Shown here: one piece after another, positions 1 through 8,469 of the stretch
Layout: every line of letters begins with the position of its first letter
How positions within the stretch are numbered: the stretch's first letter is position 1
NCBI RefSeq assembly: GCF_001425625.1
Contig: NZ_LMCP01000001.1
Span: 1,430-65,429, forward strand
DNA from: Mesorhizobium sp. Root102
Lineage (GTDB): Bacteria; Pseudomonadota; Alphaproteobacteria; Rhizobiales; Rhizobiaceae
Length of the DNA stretch: 64,000 bases
Direction of reading: 5' to 3'
Program-made: the position numbers and the translations under genes
Notes under the pieces: model-generated
The model's database searches: none
Told to the model about the DNA's origin: nothing
The model's input: only the letters and a program-made list of their open reading frames with translations

Positions 1-139
1 GGGGGAGATGGCCGGCAGGCCAGAGGGGGTCGCCGCGCGTGGAGCGCCGGTATCCTCTTTTCAACTTAGGAGGTCGCGTCCCGTCGTGCCGACCCCCTCT
101 GTCGCTTTCGGCGACATCTCCTCCTCAAGGGGGAGATCC
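1..139. repeat. Intergenic inverted repeat of rhizobial type
   Basis: The left part (GGGGGAGATG, then CAGAGGGGGTCG) is complemented by the right part (CGACCCCCTCTG, then CATCTCCTCC), so the segment can fold into a long interrupted hairpin. Shorter fragments with the same GGGGGAGAT ending occur near 11855-11880 and 14278-14300. It has the look of the abundant short palindromic intergenic repeats of Mesorhizobium genomes. No gene is seen in it, and it may extend left of the window. Confidence 0.6.
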
Positions 140-646
140 TCAACGCCGTGCACTCACCGTCAGCTCCGGCTTCTGGCTGATGGTCTGGAACACAACGCAA
201 TAGCGCTCGGTCAGCTTAAGCAGCGAGTCTATCCGCTCCTGCGGCTCGTTTGTGTCGAGGTTGAAATTGAGCCGGATGGCGCGAAAGCCGACCGGCGCAT
301 CCTTGGCGACACCGAGCGTGCCGCGAAAATCAAGATCGCCTTCGGCCTCCACCGTGGCGGCGCCGAGCTTGAACTCGAGCGCCGTCGCCACCGCCTTCAG
401 CGTCACCCCGGCGCAGGCCACCAAGGCCTCCAGCAGCATGTCGCCCGAGCAGAGCTCGAGGCCTGAGCCGCCTGTTGCCGGATGCAGTCCGGCGATGGCG
501 AGCGCCCTGCCCGTCTCCACCTTGCAGGCAACCGACTGGTCGTCGATCGAGCCCTTGGCGCGAAGCGTGATCAGGGCCTGCGAAGCATCGTCACGATAGG
601 CCTGCTTCAGCGGCGCCTGCATGGCCTTCAATTCGGTCGCATCCAT
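140..646 (-). CDS. OsmC family protein (thiol peroxidase-like)
   Basis: This 168-residue protein resembles the OsmC/Ohr family, cytoplasmic enzymes that reduce organic hydroperoxides with a pair of cysteines. The two expected cysteines are visible in the central helix segment: ELCSGDML and, about 13 residues later, VACAGVTL. The start is the ATG of MDATEL, chosen because AAGGGA lies about six bases upstream; an open frame continues 15 codons further but has no site. It stands alone, facing away from the S10 peptidase gene. OsmC proteins of this subgroup are often annotated only as 'OsmC family', so the substrate is unknown. Confidence 0.88.
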   Translation of the reverse strand: MDATELKAMQAPLKQAYRDDASQALITLRAKGSIDDQSVACKVETGRALAIAGLHPATGGSGLELCSGDMLLEALVACAGVTLKAVATALEFKLGAATVEAEGDLDFRGTLGVAKDAPVGFRAIRLNFNLDTNEPQERIDSLLKLTERYCVVFQTISQKPELTVSARR

Positions 647-1007
647 CCGCTGTCCCTTCGTCGACTGTTTCCGCCGCCTGCATAAACCCATCCGTCAAGA
701 GTTGCGCCGATCGCCACGAGATGGCAATGCCATTCAGCAATACGGGCCAACGGCGCCCCCCTCTGTCCAGCCGGACATCTGTCCGCAAAGGGAAGAGCGG
801 ATGTCACGCCGGCTTTCGCCCATCGTCAACGTCGCCAACGGCGTGGCCGAAGACCCTGCCAGTCTCCGTCTGCCAGGAGTTGTCCGGCAGGACGAAGGGA
901 GACGTGAAGGAAACGCGGCAGTGTCAGTTGTTCAACCATACTGCCATTTCCTTTGACTTCGATCATCTCGGCCATACCTATGCGGGAGTCGTTCTCGCGG
1001 AGCCATC
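647..1007. other. Intergenic region between divergent genes
   Basis: About 360 bases separate the divergent OsmC and S10 peptidase genes, so promoters for both should lie here. I see no convincing -35/-10 pair, palindrome, RNA gene or repeat. The short open frames in it show no family resemblance. GCGGAG about five bases before the ATG at 1008 is the ribosome site for the peptidase. Confidence 0.5.
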
Positions 1008-2525
1008 ATGCCGGTCAAGCTGAAACTGATCTTCCTTATCCTGCCGCTGCTTGCTGCCCTGGCGCAGCCCGTCCTGGCTGAAACAGCGGAGCGGCCGGCA
1101 CCCTCGGGCGGCGTGCTGTCCCTGCTGCCGCCGCCGCAGACCACCAACCATTCGATCACCCTTGCCGGGCGCCAGCTGGATTACAAGGCAAAGGCCGCCA
1201 CCCTGTCGCTGCTGTCCGGCAAGGGCGACGTCACGGCGGAGATTTTCTATGTCGCTTACACGCTGCAGCCACCGGCAAGCGGGGCCAAAGACCCGCATCG
1301 GCCGATCACCTTCGTGTTCAACGGCGGCCCTGGAGCAGCTTCCGCCTATCTGCATATCGGCGCGCTCGGTCCGCGGATAATCGCGACGGGGTCCGACGGC
1401 GAATTCCTGCCCTCACCGCAAAGACTCATTGACAATCCGGACAGCTGGCTCGACATGACCGATCTCGTCTTCGTCGATCCGGTCGGAACCGGATATAGCC
1501 GCGAGGCACCTGGCCAGGACACGCACGACTTCTGGGGCGTCAATCAGGATGCCAGTTCGATAGGCGCCTTCATCCGGCTCTATCTCGCGCAGAACGGCCG
1601 CACCGGATCGCCGCTGTTCCTCGCCGGCGAAAGTTATGGCGGGTTCCGTGCGGCGCTGCTCGCCAGGACATTGCAAGAAGATATCGGCATCAGTCCGAAC
1701 GGCATCGTGCTTATCTCGCCGGCGCTGGAGTTCACGCTGGTACAGCCCGACGAATTCGAGCCGCTGCATTGGGCGCTCGAACTGCCTTCGATGGCGGCGG
1801 TGCGCCTACGCGCCGAAGGCGTCAGCGGCGATGCGTTGCGGGAGAAGCTGGGCGAAGTCGAGCATTATGCGCTGGGCGATTACCTTACCGCGCTCACCAG
1901 CGGACTGGAGCAAGGCAAGCGCCTGGCAAGCCAACGCGTGGCTGACATCACCGGCCTGCCGCTCGACCTCGTGCAGCGGAACTCCGCCCGCATCCCGACC
2001 GGCCTGTTCGCAAGGGAATTCGCGCATGCCAGCGGCAAAGTGCTCAGCCCATATGACGCCACGATCGGCACGGCCGACATCGCGCCCGAGAGCGCCCGCA
2101 TCGCCGGCCCGGATCCAGTGCTCGACCGCAGCGTGCCTGCGCTGACGTCGGCTTTCGTCGGCTATATCAGCGACGAACTGAATTTCCGCACCGACGTCAG
2201 CTATCGGCTGCTCAATGGCGAAATCAGCCACAATTGGGATTACGGGACCAGCGCCTCACGGCAAGGCTATGCCGGGGTGATGGACGATCTGCAGCGCGCG
2301 CGCTCGCTGAACCCTTCGCTCGGCGTCGTGATCGTCAACGGCTACACCGACCTTGTCACACCTTACCTCGCCTCGCGCTATCTGGTGAACCAGATCCCGT
2401 CGCTCGCCAATGCCAAGCCTATCCGTCTCGATGTCGTCGAGGGCGGGCACATGATGTATTTCAGATCCGATGGTCGGCGCGCCCTGAAAGAGGCCGCTTT
2501 GGAGCTTTACCAGGCGACGCAGTAA
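1008..2525 (+). CDS. Secreted serine carboxypeptidase-like protein (peptidase S10)
   Basis: The 505-residue product begins with a signal peptide (residues 1 to about 24: KLK, a Leu/Ala-rich core, then VLA before ETAE), so it is exported to the periplasm. The S10 family signatures are all present: the oxyanion segment NGGPGA at 105-110, the nucleophile Ser209 in GESYGG, Asp448 in NGYTDLVTPY and His481 in EGGHMMYF. An alpha/beta-hydrolase fold removing C-terminal residues from peptides is the known family activity. A GGAG site precedes the ATG. It appears monocistronic. The natural substrate of bacterial S10 proteins is largely unknown. Confidence 0.92.
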   Translation: MPVKLKLIFLILPLLAALAQPVLAETAERPAPSGGVLSLLPPPQTTNHSITLAGRQLDYKAKAATLSLLSGKGDVTAEIFYVAYTLQPPASGAKDPHRPITFVFNGGPGAASAYLHIGALGPRIIATGSDGEFLPSPQRLIDNPDSWLDMTDLVFVDPVGTGYSREAPGQDTHDFWGVNQDASSIGAFIRLYLAQNGRTGSPLFLAGESYGGFRAALLARTLQEDIGISPNGIVLISPALEFTLVQPDEFEPLHWALELPSMAAVRLRAEGVSGDALREKLGEVEHYALGDYLTALTSGLEQGKRLASQRVADITGLPLDLVQRNSARIPTGLFAREFAHASGKVLSPYDATIGTADIAPESARIAGPDPVLDRSVPALTSAFVGYISDELNFRTDVSYRLLNGEISHNWDYGTSASRQGYAGVMDDLQRARSLNPSLGVVIVNGYTDLVTPYLASRYLVNQIPSLANAKPIRLDVVEGGHMMYFRSDGRRALKEAALELYQATQ

Positions 2526-2695
2526 GCTTTGCGACAATGCGGCTCGCCATGGAACCCCTGCCCCAACACAAGCACGGGGCTGGCGTAGCGCTGTACCGAC
2601 TTTCGCCCATATAGCTTGGTGCCGAGGGAGCTGAATTCCCAGGTCCCTCGTGTCGCTCCTCACAGCATTTCTGCCGCTCCGGCAATTTTGGTCCC

Positions 2696-3592
2696 ATGCG
2701 CCTTATGGCCGATATCGCCATTCTCGAAGCACGCGAGCGGGTTCTTGCCGGCATCCTGCTGACCGGTGCGGCCTATCTCCTGTTTTCGACGCAAGATGCT
2801 TCGATCAAGCTGCTGGTCGTTGGAATGAGCGTCTGGCAGATCATGTTCTTCCGCAGCATCACCATTCTGGGCGCCTGCGCGGCGATAGGCGGGCGACAGC
2901 TGTTTGCCGACACAGTGCGCTCGCCGATCGTGCGGCCGATGCTGGTGCGCAGCGCCTTCACGCTTGCCGCCTGGCTCTGTTACTACAACGCCGCACGCAG
3001 CCTGCAGCTGGCCGAACTGACTACCGTCTATTATGCGGCGCCGATCATCGTCACCGTGCTTTCGGTGGTGATGCTCGGCGAAAAGGTGCCGATGCTGCGC
3101 TGGCTGGCGGTGCTGATCGGCTTTGTCGGCGTGTTCGTCGCTTGCGATCCGACCCATCTCGGCCTGTCCGTGCCGGTGCTGCTGGTGCTGGCGGCCGCCT
3201 TTTTGTGGGGCATCGCCATCGTGCTCTTGCGCAGGACCGCCCTTGCCGAGCGTTCGATGATCCAACTCCTGCTCAACAATTTCTATTTCCTGCTGTTTTC
3301 GGCGGTGCCGGCGCTGTTGTGGTGGAAGACACCCGACTGGACCCAGTTGCTGCTGCTTGCCAGCGTCGGCGCGCTCGGCGGCCTCGCGCAATATCTTCTC
3401 TTCGAAGGCATGAAGCGCACGCCGGCCTCGGTCCTGGCGCCGCTGGAATACACCTCGCTGTTGTGGGCGTTCGCGCTCGGTTTTGCGATCTGGGGCGACG
3501 TGCCGCGCCGCGAGGTGTTCCTGGGTGCTGCCCTGATCGTCGTCGCCGGCCTGCTGATCGTCGGCACCGAGCATTTCCGCAAACGGCTATGA
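2696..3592 (+). CDS. DMT superfamily (EamA) transporter
   Basis: This is a 298-residue inner-membrane protein of about ten hydrophobic segments arranged as two EamA repeats. The first half ends around the YYAAPIIVTVLSVVMLGEK segment, and the second carries the matching LEYTSLLWAFALGF segment. EamA proteins of this size are secondary exporters of amino acids or other metabolites; the substrate cannot be read from the sequence. Either ATG at 2696 or the ATG three codons later could be the start. A second EamA gene follows 59 bases downstream on the same strand, so the two may be co-transcribed. Confidence 0.9.
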   Translation: MRLMADIAILEARERVLAGILLTGAAYLLFSTQDASIKLLVVGMSVWQIMFFRSITILGACAAIGGRQLFADTVRSPIVRPMLVRSAFTLAAWLCYYNAARSLQLAELTTVYYAAPIIVTVLSVVMLGEKVPMLRWLAVLIGFVGVFVACDPTHLGLSVPVLLVLAAAFLWGIAIVLLRRTALAERSMIQLLLNNFYFLLFSAVPALLWWKTPDWTQLLLLASVGALGGLAQYLLFEGMKRTPASVLAPLEYTSLLWAFALGFAIWGDVPRREVFLGAALIVVAGLLIVGTEHFRKRL

Positions 3593-3651
3593 TGTGGCCA
3601 CCGTCATTGCTGACACTACGATGTCAGGACCAAACGGCGTAGGTTTACCGC

Positions 3652-4560
3652 ATGACTGACATTGCAGCTGCCACCGACACCGCCGCGGAGCGTACGCTCG
3701 GCATCATCCTGGTGTCGTCCTCGGCCGCCGTCTTCGGCCTGACCGGCGTTCTGACAAAGTCGATCCATGCCGACCCGCTGACCATCATCTGCTGGCGCGG
3801 CTTTGTCGGCGCGATCCTGATCAGCCTGTATGTGCTTTGGCGGCGTCACCGTTCCGGCAAGCGCGAAACGCTGCGGCTTGGCTGGCGCGGCTGGCTGCTG
3901 GCGGTGGAAGGGGCGCTGGCCAGCATCGCCTTCATCTCCGCGTTCAAGTTCACCTTCGTTGCCAATGTCGCCGTCATCTACGCCACCGCGCCCTTTGTCA
4001 CCGCGCTGCTGGCCTGGGTTCTGACGCGCGAACCGTTCCGACTGCAGACGATGATTGCCGCCGCCGTGTCGCTGTGCGGCGTGGCGATCATGGTCTGGTC
4101 CGGCTTCGGCACCGGCAATCTGTTCGGCGACGGACTGGCACTGCTGATGACCATCGGCAGCGGCCTCTACATGATCATGGTGCGCGCCTTCCGCGACACG
4201 CCCGTGGTGTGGGCCGGTGCGGTGTCGGCCTTCCTGTTGTTCGTGCTCGGTTGGGTCGTCACCGATCCGCTGGCGGTTTCGCCAAGGGATGCCGTTCTGC
4301 TCGCCACTTTCGGCGCGTCCTTCGCACTCTCCTCGATCCTTTGGACGGAGGGCGCGCGGCTCATCCCGCCGGCGGAATCCGGGCTGCTCGGCTCGGCGGA
4401 AGTGCCGTTCGCGATCCTGTTTGCCTTCCTGTTCCTGGGCGAGATTGCGCCGGCCGCCAGCATGATCGGCGGCGCCATCGTGCTGTGTGCGGTGTTTGCC
4501 CATGCGGGGCGGGATTGGCTGATGGCCCGCTCGCTGCGCATGGCGTCAAATATTTCTTAA
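3652..4560 (+). CDS. DMT superfamily (EamA) transporter
   Basis: This second EamA-type membrane protein (302 residues, about ten transmembrane segments) directly follows the first. The repeat landmarks are FVANVAVIYATAPFVTALLAW in the first half and LLGSAEVPFAILFAFLFLGE in the second. Its sequence is clearly different from the upstream paralogue, so this is a pair of related exporters and not a recent duplication. The gene is followed by the hairpin and terminator region at 4596-4690, which could end its transcript. Substrate unknown. Confidence 0.9.
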   Translation: MTDIAAATDTAAERTLGIILVSSSAAVFGLTGVLTKSIHADPLTIICWRGFVGAILISLYVLWRRHRSGKRETLRLGWRGWLLAVEGALASIAFISAFKFTFVANVAVIYATAPFVTALLAWVLTREPFRLQTMIAAAVSLCGVAIMVWSGFGTGNLFGDGLALLMTIGSGLYMIMVRAFRDTPVVWAGAVSAFLLFVLGWVVTDPLAVSPRDAVLLATFGASFALSSILWTEGARLIPPAESGLLGSAEVPFAILFAFLFLGEIAPAASMIGGAIVLCAVFAHAGRDWLMARSLRMASNIS

Positions 4561-4595
4561 AAAGTGACACAGTCACGGAACCATCATAGGGGTCA

Positions 4596-4690
4596 AGGCA
4601 TTGTTGGTGCGACGGGCCATCCCCAAGTCCCCCCAAACCCCTCGGCCCGTCCTACCTCCAAGCCGACCGCAAGGTCGGCTTTTTCTTTGG
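4596..4690 (+). ncRNA. Candidate small RNA ending in a strong terminator
   Basis: Between the converging ends of the DMT and LysR genes lie two hairpins in a row. The first has an 8-bp stem (GACGGGCC at 4611-4618 with GGCCCGTC at 4644-4651) around a 25-base C-rich loop. A single-stranded CTACCTCCA follows, then the terminator hairpin. C-rich loops and CCTCC anti-Shine-Dalgarno motifs between a stem and an intrinsic terminator are typical of alphaproteobacterial trans-acting sRNAs. No promoter is certain; the 5' end given is a guess. It could instead be just the 3' UTR of the DMT gene. Confidence 0.4.
4661..4688 (+). terminator. Rho-independent terminator
   Basis: A perfect 8-bp stem AGCCGACC/GGTCGGCT with a GCAA tetraloop is followed by TTTTCTTT. 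The T-rich tail is only on the plus strand, so it ends transcripts arriving from the DMT gene or from the candidate sRNA. It does not serve the LysR gene on the other strand. Confidence 0.8.
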
Positions 4691-4694
4691 GCAT

Positions 4695-5552
4695 TCAGCC
4701 GACCGACAAGGCAAGGTTGCCGCTGAGCAGGGTTGCCAGATCGGCTGCCGAACCACCGGCACCGGCACGCAGCCGGATTGCGAACTCAGCCATCGGAACC
4801 TGCGGCAGGCCAAGCTCGCGCGGCGCCTCGACAATGCCGGAATGGGCAAAGCGGGCCGTTCGCAGCGTCAGCGCGACACCGGCGTTCACGGCCGTGCGCA
4901 GGCCGGCCAGGCTGGCACTGCCGGCAGCGATGCGGTAGCGGCGGCCGGCAGCATCGAGTGCGGCAAGTGCTGCTTCGCGAAAACCGCAATACGGATCGAG
5001 CAGCGCCAGCGGCAATTCCTCTTGCCGCGTGGCCAGCCCCTTCTGTGAGCATAGCCATATCATCGGCTCGCGCAGCACACCGACTTCGTCCGACGCCGCG
5101 GCCTGGCGCATGACGATCGCCAGATCGAGGCCGCCAGACTGCAGCGCCTGCGCCAGTTCGGCGGAACGGCCGACCCGCAGTTCGATCCTGACACGCGGAT
5201 GACTGGCGGCGAAGGCACGCAGCAGGTCCGGCAGGCCGCTGTCGGCGAAATCCTGCGTCGTGCCGATGGCGACGCGTCCGGCAGCGCGCGCGCCCTTCAG
5301 TGCCAGCCAGGCCTCGCGATGTGCTGCAAGGATGCGCCTGGCATGACCGACGAGGTCCTCACCCGCCGGCGTCAGGCCGCGCCCCCGCCCTTGCGGCGCC
5401 AGCAGCGGCTCGCCGACGATTTCCTCCAGCCGCTGCATCTGGGCGGTCACCGCCGAGGGCGAACGGCCGACGCTTGAAGCCGCCTGGGCCAGCGAGCCGC
5501 TGTCGACGAAAGCAAGGAAGGTTCTGAGCAGATCAGGATCGAGCGTTTCCAT
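4695..5552 (-). CDS. LysR family transcriptional regulator
   Basis: This 285-residue regulator has an N-terminal winged helix-turn-helix (LLRTFLAFVDSGSLAQAASS, then SPSAVTAQMQRLEE) and a C-terminal effector-binding domain of the LysR type. The start is the ATG of METLDPD; the eight codons before it in frame overlap the operator and are unlikely to be translated. It is divergent from a tautomerase gene, with a 17-bp palindrome immediately upstream of its start. LysR proteins usually repress themselves and activate the divergent gene when the effector binds, so the tautomerase is the likely target. Confidence 0.93.
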   Translation of the reverse strand: METLDPDLLRTFLAFVDSGSLAQAASSVGRSPSAVTAQMQRLEEIVGEPLLAPQGRGRGLTPAGEDLVGHARRILAAHREAWLALKGARAAGRVAIGTTQDFADSGLPDLLRAFAASHPRVRIELRVGRSAELAQALQSGGLDLAIVMRQAAASDEVGVLREPMIWLCSQKGLATRQEELPLALLDPYCGFREAALAALDAAGRRYRIAAGSASLAGLRTAVNAGVALTLRTARFAHSGIVEAPRELGLPQVPMAEFAIRLRAGAGGSAADLATLLSGNLALSVG

Positions 5553-5553
5553 A

Positions 5554-5570
5554 ATTCGATAATATCGAAT
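5554..5570. promoter_or_regulatory. LysR operator (perfect palindrome)
   Basis: ATTCGATAATATCGAAT is a perfect 17-bp inverted repeat centred on one A, lying one base upstream of the LysR start codon. A further half-site, ATTCGAT, occurs about 14 bases on, at 5585-5591. The arrangement of one strong palindrome plus one half-site in a divergent intergenic region is typical of LysR recognition and activation sites. Confidence 0.7.
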
Positions 5571-5665
5571 CTTCAATCAAAAACAATTCGATTTTTTTGA
5601 CCTAAGGATGATGACATGCTCCTTCCAACGGCGATCAGACGCCGCTCGAACCAAGGAGAAGAGAA

Positions 5666-6073
5666 ATGCCCATCATCACCGTCAGCGTCACCGGCAAGCC
5701 CGACGCGGCTCTTTCCGCCAGCATCGCAAAGGAGGTCACCGAAATCACCGCGACGCAGTTGCGCAAGGATCCGACGATCACAGCCGTCGCCGTGTCCTAT
5801 ATCGATCCGCAGCACTGGTTCGCCGGCGGCAAGTCGCTGGCCGAGCATGGCTCCAACACGTTCTGGCTTGATATCAAGGTGGTCGACGGCACCAACACCA
5901 AGCTTGAGCTGGAGGCCTATCTGAAAGCGATCTTCGCAGCCTTCGGCCGCCTGCTGGGCGGCGTACACGAGGAAAGCTACGCCTTCGTGCATGAAGTGCC
6001 GGCCGCCGCTTACGGCTATGGCGGCAAGACGCAGGAGTTCCGTTTCATCAGCGGACGGTTGAAGGCGTCGTGA
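5666..6073 (+). CDS. Tautomerase family protein
   Basis: The product has 135 residues. After removal of Met1 it starts with Pro (MPIITVSVTGKPD), the N-terminal proline that acts as catalytic base in the 4-oxalocrotonate tautomerase superfamily. Its length is about twice that of a 4-OT monomer, which is known for fused or MSAD/CHMI-like members. It sits divergent from the LysR regulator with an operator between them. A purine-rich site (AGGAGAAGAG) precedes the ATG. The natural substrate is unknown; a small unsaturated keto acid would fit the family. Confidence 0.85.
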   Translation: MPIITVSVTGKPDAALSASIAKEVTEITATQLRKDPTITAVAVSYIDPQHWFAGGKSLAEHGSNTFWLDIKVVDGTNTKLELEAYLKAIFAAFGRLLGGVHEESYAFVHEVPAAAYGYGGKTQEFRFISGRLKAS

Positions 6074-6134
6074 GCAGCGCCGACTCCCCTTCCCCCACAC
6101 AAGGGGGGGAAGGCAAGAGGCGTATTCATCCGCA

Positions 6135-6162
6135 TTGACCTTGCTCCCACATCGTCTAGGTT
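6135..6162 (+). promoter_or_regulatory. Possible sigma-70 promoter for the Aas-like gene
   Basis: TTGACC at 6135 and TAGGTT at 6157 are separated by 16 bases, close to the rhizobial CTTGAC-N17-CTATAT consensus. The ATG at 6220 lies about 50 bases downstream. A GC-rich repeat fragment (6085-6116) lies just upstream. Confidence 0.35.
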
Positions 6163-6219
6163 CTGGCCGAAGCGGCCGCGAAAGAGCCGAGATGACAAAA
6201 TCGTTGGGAGAGACGCGGC

Positions 6220-8442
6220 ATGGTCCTGACACTGGCGCTGCTTGCGGGTCTTGTTCTGGCCTGGTTGCTGATCGGCGTGGTGGAAAAATTCCGCCTCGGC
6301 CTGCGCTTCACCCAGGCGCTGCTCTATGTGCCGTTCAAGCTCGCCTACCGGATCGCCGACTCCCGCATCAGCATCGCCCGCAAGGCGCAGGCCCCGGTCA
6401 TCTACGTCATCTCGCATCAATCGCGTTTCGAACCGGCGCTGATGCTGTCGCTTCTGCCGGACGATACGCTGCATATTCTCGATGAGGTCTCGGCGCGCTC
6501 GCCTTGGCTCGAACCGTGGCGAGAGCTTGGCCGCACCATCGCCTTCAACGCCGAACACCTCTTCGTCAGCCGCCGGCTGGTGCGCGTACTCAAAGGCAAA
6601 GGCCGGCTCGCCGTTTATCTGCCGGATGCCGTCGAGCCCGACGTCAAGACGTTTCGGCTGTTTCGGGCGGTCACCCGCATCGCCATGCAGGCCGACGCCA
6701 TGATCGTGCCGATCTTCGTCGGCGGCGCGCGCTGCCTGCCGGTGTCGTTGATGCCGGCGGACAAGGCACCACGGCACTGGTTTCCGCAGCTGTCGATCAG
6801 CGTGCTGGAGCCGATGACGATCGCCGAACTGATGGCTCGCAATCCCGACCAGGCCTCGAACACCAATGCGCTGTTCGACCGTGTCGCCGAGGCGCGGCTT
6901 TTCGGCACCGACCTCGATCGCAGCCTGTTCCTGGCCATGCGCGATGCCGCCGACCGCGTCGGCGCTTCGCACACGATCATCGAGGACGTCATCTCGGGTG
7001 CGTTGAGCTACCGCAAGATGTTCATTGGCGCCCGCGTCCTGGGCCGCCGCTTCGAGGCGATCACGGCGCCAGGCGAAGCGGTCGGGCTGATGCTGCCCAA
7101 CGCCAATGGGGTCGTGCTGTCGCTCACCGGCCTTCTGTCGACCGGCCGGGTGGCGGCGATGATCAACTACACGGCCGGCCCGGCGAGCGTCACTGCGGCC
7201 GTGCGCACCGCGGTGATCCGCACAGTCATCTCATCGCGTGCCTTCGTCGAGAAGGCTGACCTCGCCGATATCGTCGCGGCGGTCGAAAAGGGCGGTGCAA
7301 AGCTGCTGTGGCTGGAGGACGTGCGGGAGAGCGTCACCGCGCTGGACAAGCTCGCCGCCGCCTTGCTGTGGCGCTGGCCGCTGCAGCGGCAGGATGCGAC
7401 CAAGCCGGCGGTGATCCTGTTTACTTCCGGCTCGGAAGGCACGCCGAAGGCGGTCGTGTTGTCGCACAAGAACCTGCTTGCCAATGCCATGCAGGCCGAG
7501 GCGCGCATCACCATCTCACCCGCCGACATCCTGCTCAACGTGCTGCCGGTGTTCCACTCCTTCGGCCTGACGGGCGGCACGATCCTACCGCTGGTCACCG
7601 GGGTAAAGCTGTTCCTCTACCCTTCGCCGCTGCACTACAAGATCATCCCCGAGGTGGCGCGCAAGGTGAAACCGACCATCATGTTCGGCACCGATACGTT
7701 CCTCGCCAACTATGCGCGCACCGCCAAGGACGGCGATTTCTCCAGCCTGCGCTTCGTCGTCGCCGGCGCCGAGGCGGTGAAGCCGGAAACCCGCCGCGTC
7801 TATCGCGAACGCTTCCAGGCCGAGATCATCGAAGGTTTCGGGCTGACCGAGGCAGCACCGGTGGTTGCCGTCAACACGGCCATCCATGGCCGCGACGGGA
7901 CGGTGGGGCGGCTGCTGCCGGCCATGCGCATGAAGCTCGAGCCGGTCGAAGGCATCAGCGATGCCGGCCAATTGTGGCTCGACGGACCGAACCTGATGAT
8001 GGGCTACATGACATCGGACCGCCCCGGTGAGTTGCAGCCGCTGACCGGCTGGCACGACACCGGCGACATCGTTGCCGTCGACCGCGAAGGCTTCATCACC
8101 ATCCGGGGCCGCGCCAAGCGCTTCGCTAAGATCGCCGGCGAGATGGTGTCGCTGGGTGCGGTCGAGATGCTGGTGCAGTCGCTGTGGCCGGAAGAACGCC
8201 ATGCAGCTGTGGCCGTGCCGGACAAGCGGCGTGGCGAGCGCATCGTACTGGTCACCACCGCCGACGATGCCAACCCGGATGAGTTGCGCAAGTTCGGCAA
8301 ACAGGCGGGTGCAGCCGAACTGATGGTGCCGAACGACATCGTCAAAGTCGAGGAAATCCCGGTGCTGGGGTCCGGCAAGACCGACTATGTGTCGACGAGG
8401 AAACTGGCGATCGACAGGCTGGGGCTCGGCGTGGCGGCCTGA
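6220..8442 (+). CDS. Aas-like bifunctional acyltransferase / acyl-ACP synthetase
   Basis: This is a 740-residue two-domain protein. Residues 1 to about 200 match the PlsC-type 1-acylglycerol-phosphate acyltransferase region of Aas, with one N-terminal membrane segment. Residues from about 230 on form an AMP-dependent acyl-activating enzyme, with the phosphate loop FTSGSEGTPKA near 402-411, GFGLTEAAPVV, and the C-terminal lysine segment GSGKTDYVS. In Aas the pair re-acylates lysophosphatidylethanolamine. Here the acyltransferase catalytic HX4D reads H66-QSRF-E71 and the usual FPEG motif reads LPDA, so this half may be altered or inactive. It converges on pssA. Confidence 0.88.
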   Translation: MVLTLALLAGLVLAWLLIGVVEKFRLGLRFTQALLYVPFKLAYRIADSRISIARKAQAPVIYVISHQSRFEPALMLSLLPDDTLHILDEVSARSPWLEPWRELGRTIAFNAEHLFVSRRLVRVLKGKGRLAVYLPDAVEPDVKTFRLFRAVTRIAMQADAMIVPIFVGGARCLPVSLMPADKAPRHWFPQLSISVLEPMTIAELMARNPDQASNTNALFDRVAEARLFGTDLDRSLFLAMRDAADRVGASHTIIEDVISGALSYRKMFIGARVLGRRFEAITAPGEAVGLMLPNANGVVLSLTGLLSTGRVAAMINYTAGPASVTAAVRTAVIRTVISSRAFVEKADLADIVAAVEKGGAKLLWLEDVRESVTALDKLAAALLWRWPLQRQDATKPAVILFTSGSEGTPKAVVLSHKNLLANAMQAEARITISPADILLNVLPVFHSFGLTGGTILPLVTGVKLFLYPSPLHYKIIPEVARKVKPTIMFGTDTFLANYARTAKDGDFSSLRFVVAGAEAVKPETRRVYRERFQAEIIEGFGLTEAAPVVAVNTAIHGRDGTVGRLLPAMRMKLEPVEGISDAGQLWLDGPNLMMGYMTSDRPGELQPLTGWHDTGDIVAVDREGFITIRGRAKRFAKIAGEMVSLGAVEMLVQSLWPEERHAAVAVPDKRRGERIVLVTTADDANPDELRKFGKQAGAAELMVPNDIVKVEEIPVLGSGKTDYVSTRKLAIDRLGLGVAA

Positions 8443-8469
8443 GTCAAATCAAGCATTTCGGCGAATTTT

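Noticed and set aside
5573..6232. 219-codon minus-strand frame opposite the tautomerase
   Set aside because: Shadow frame; the plus-strand tautomerase has the N-terminal proline and family pattern.
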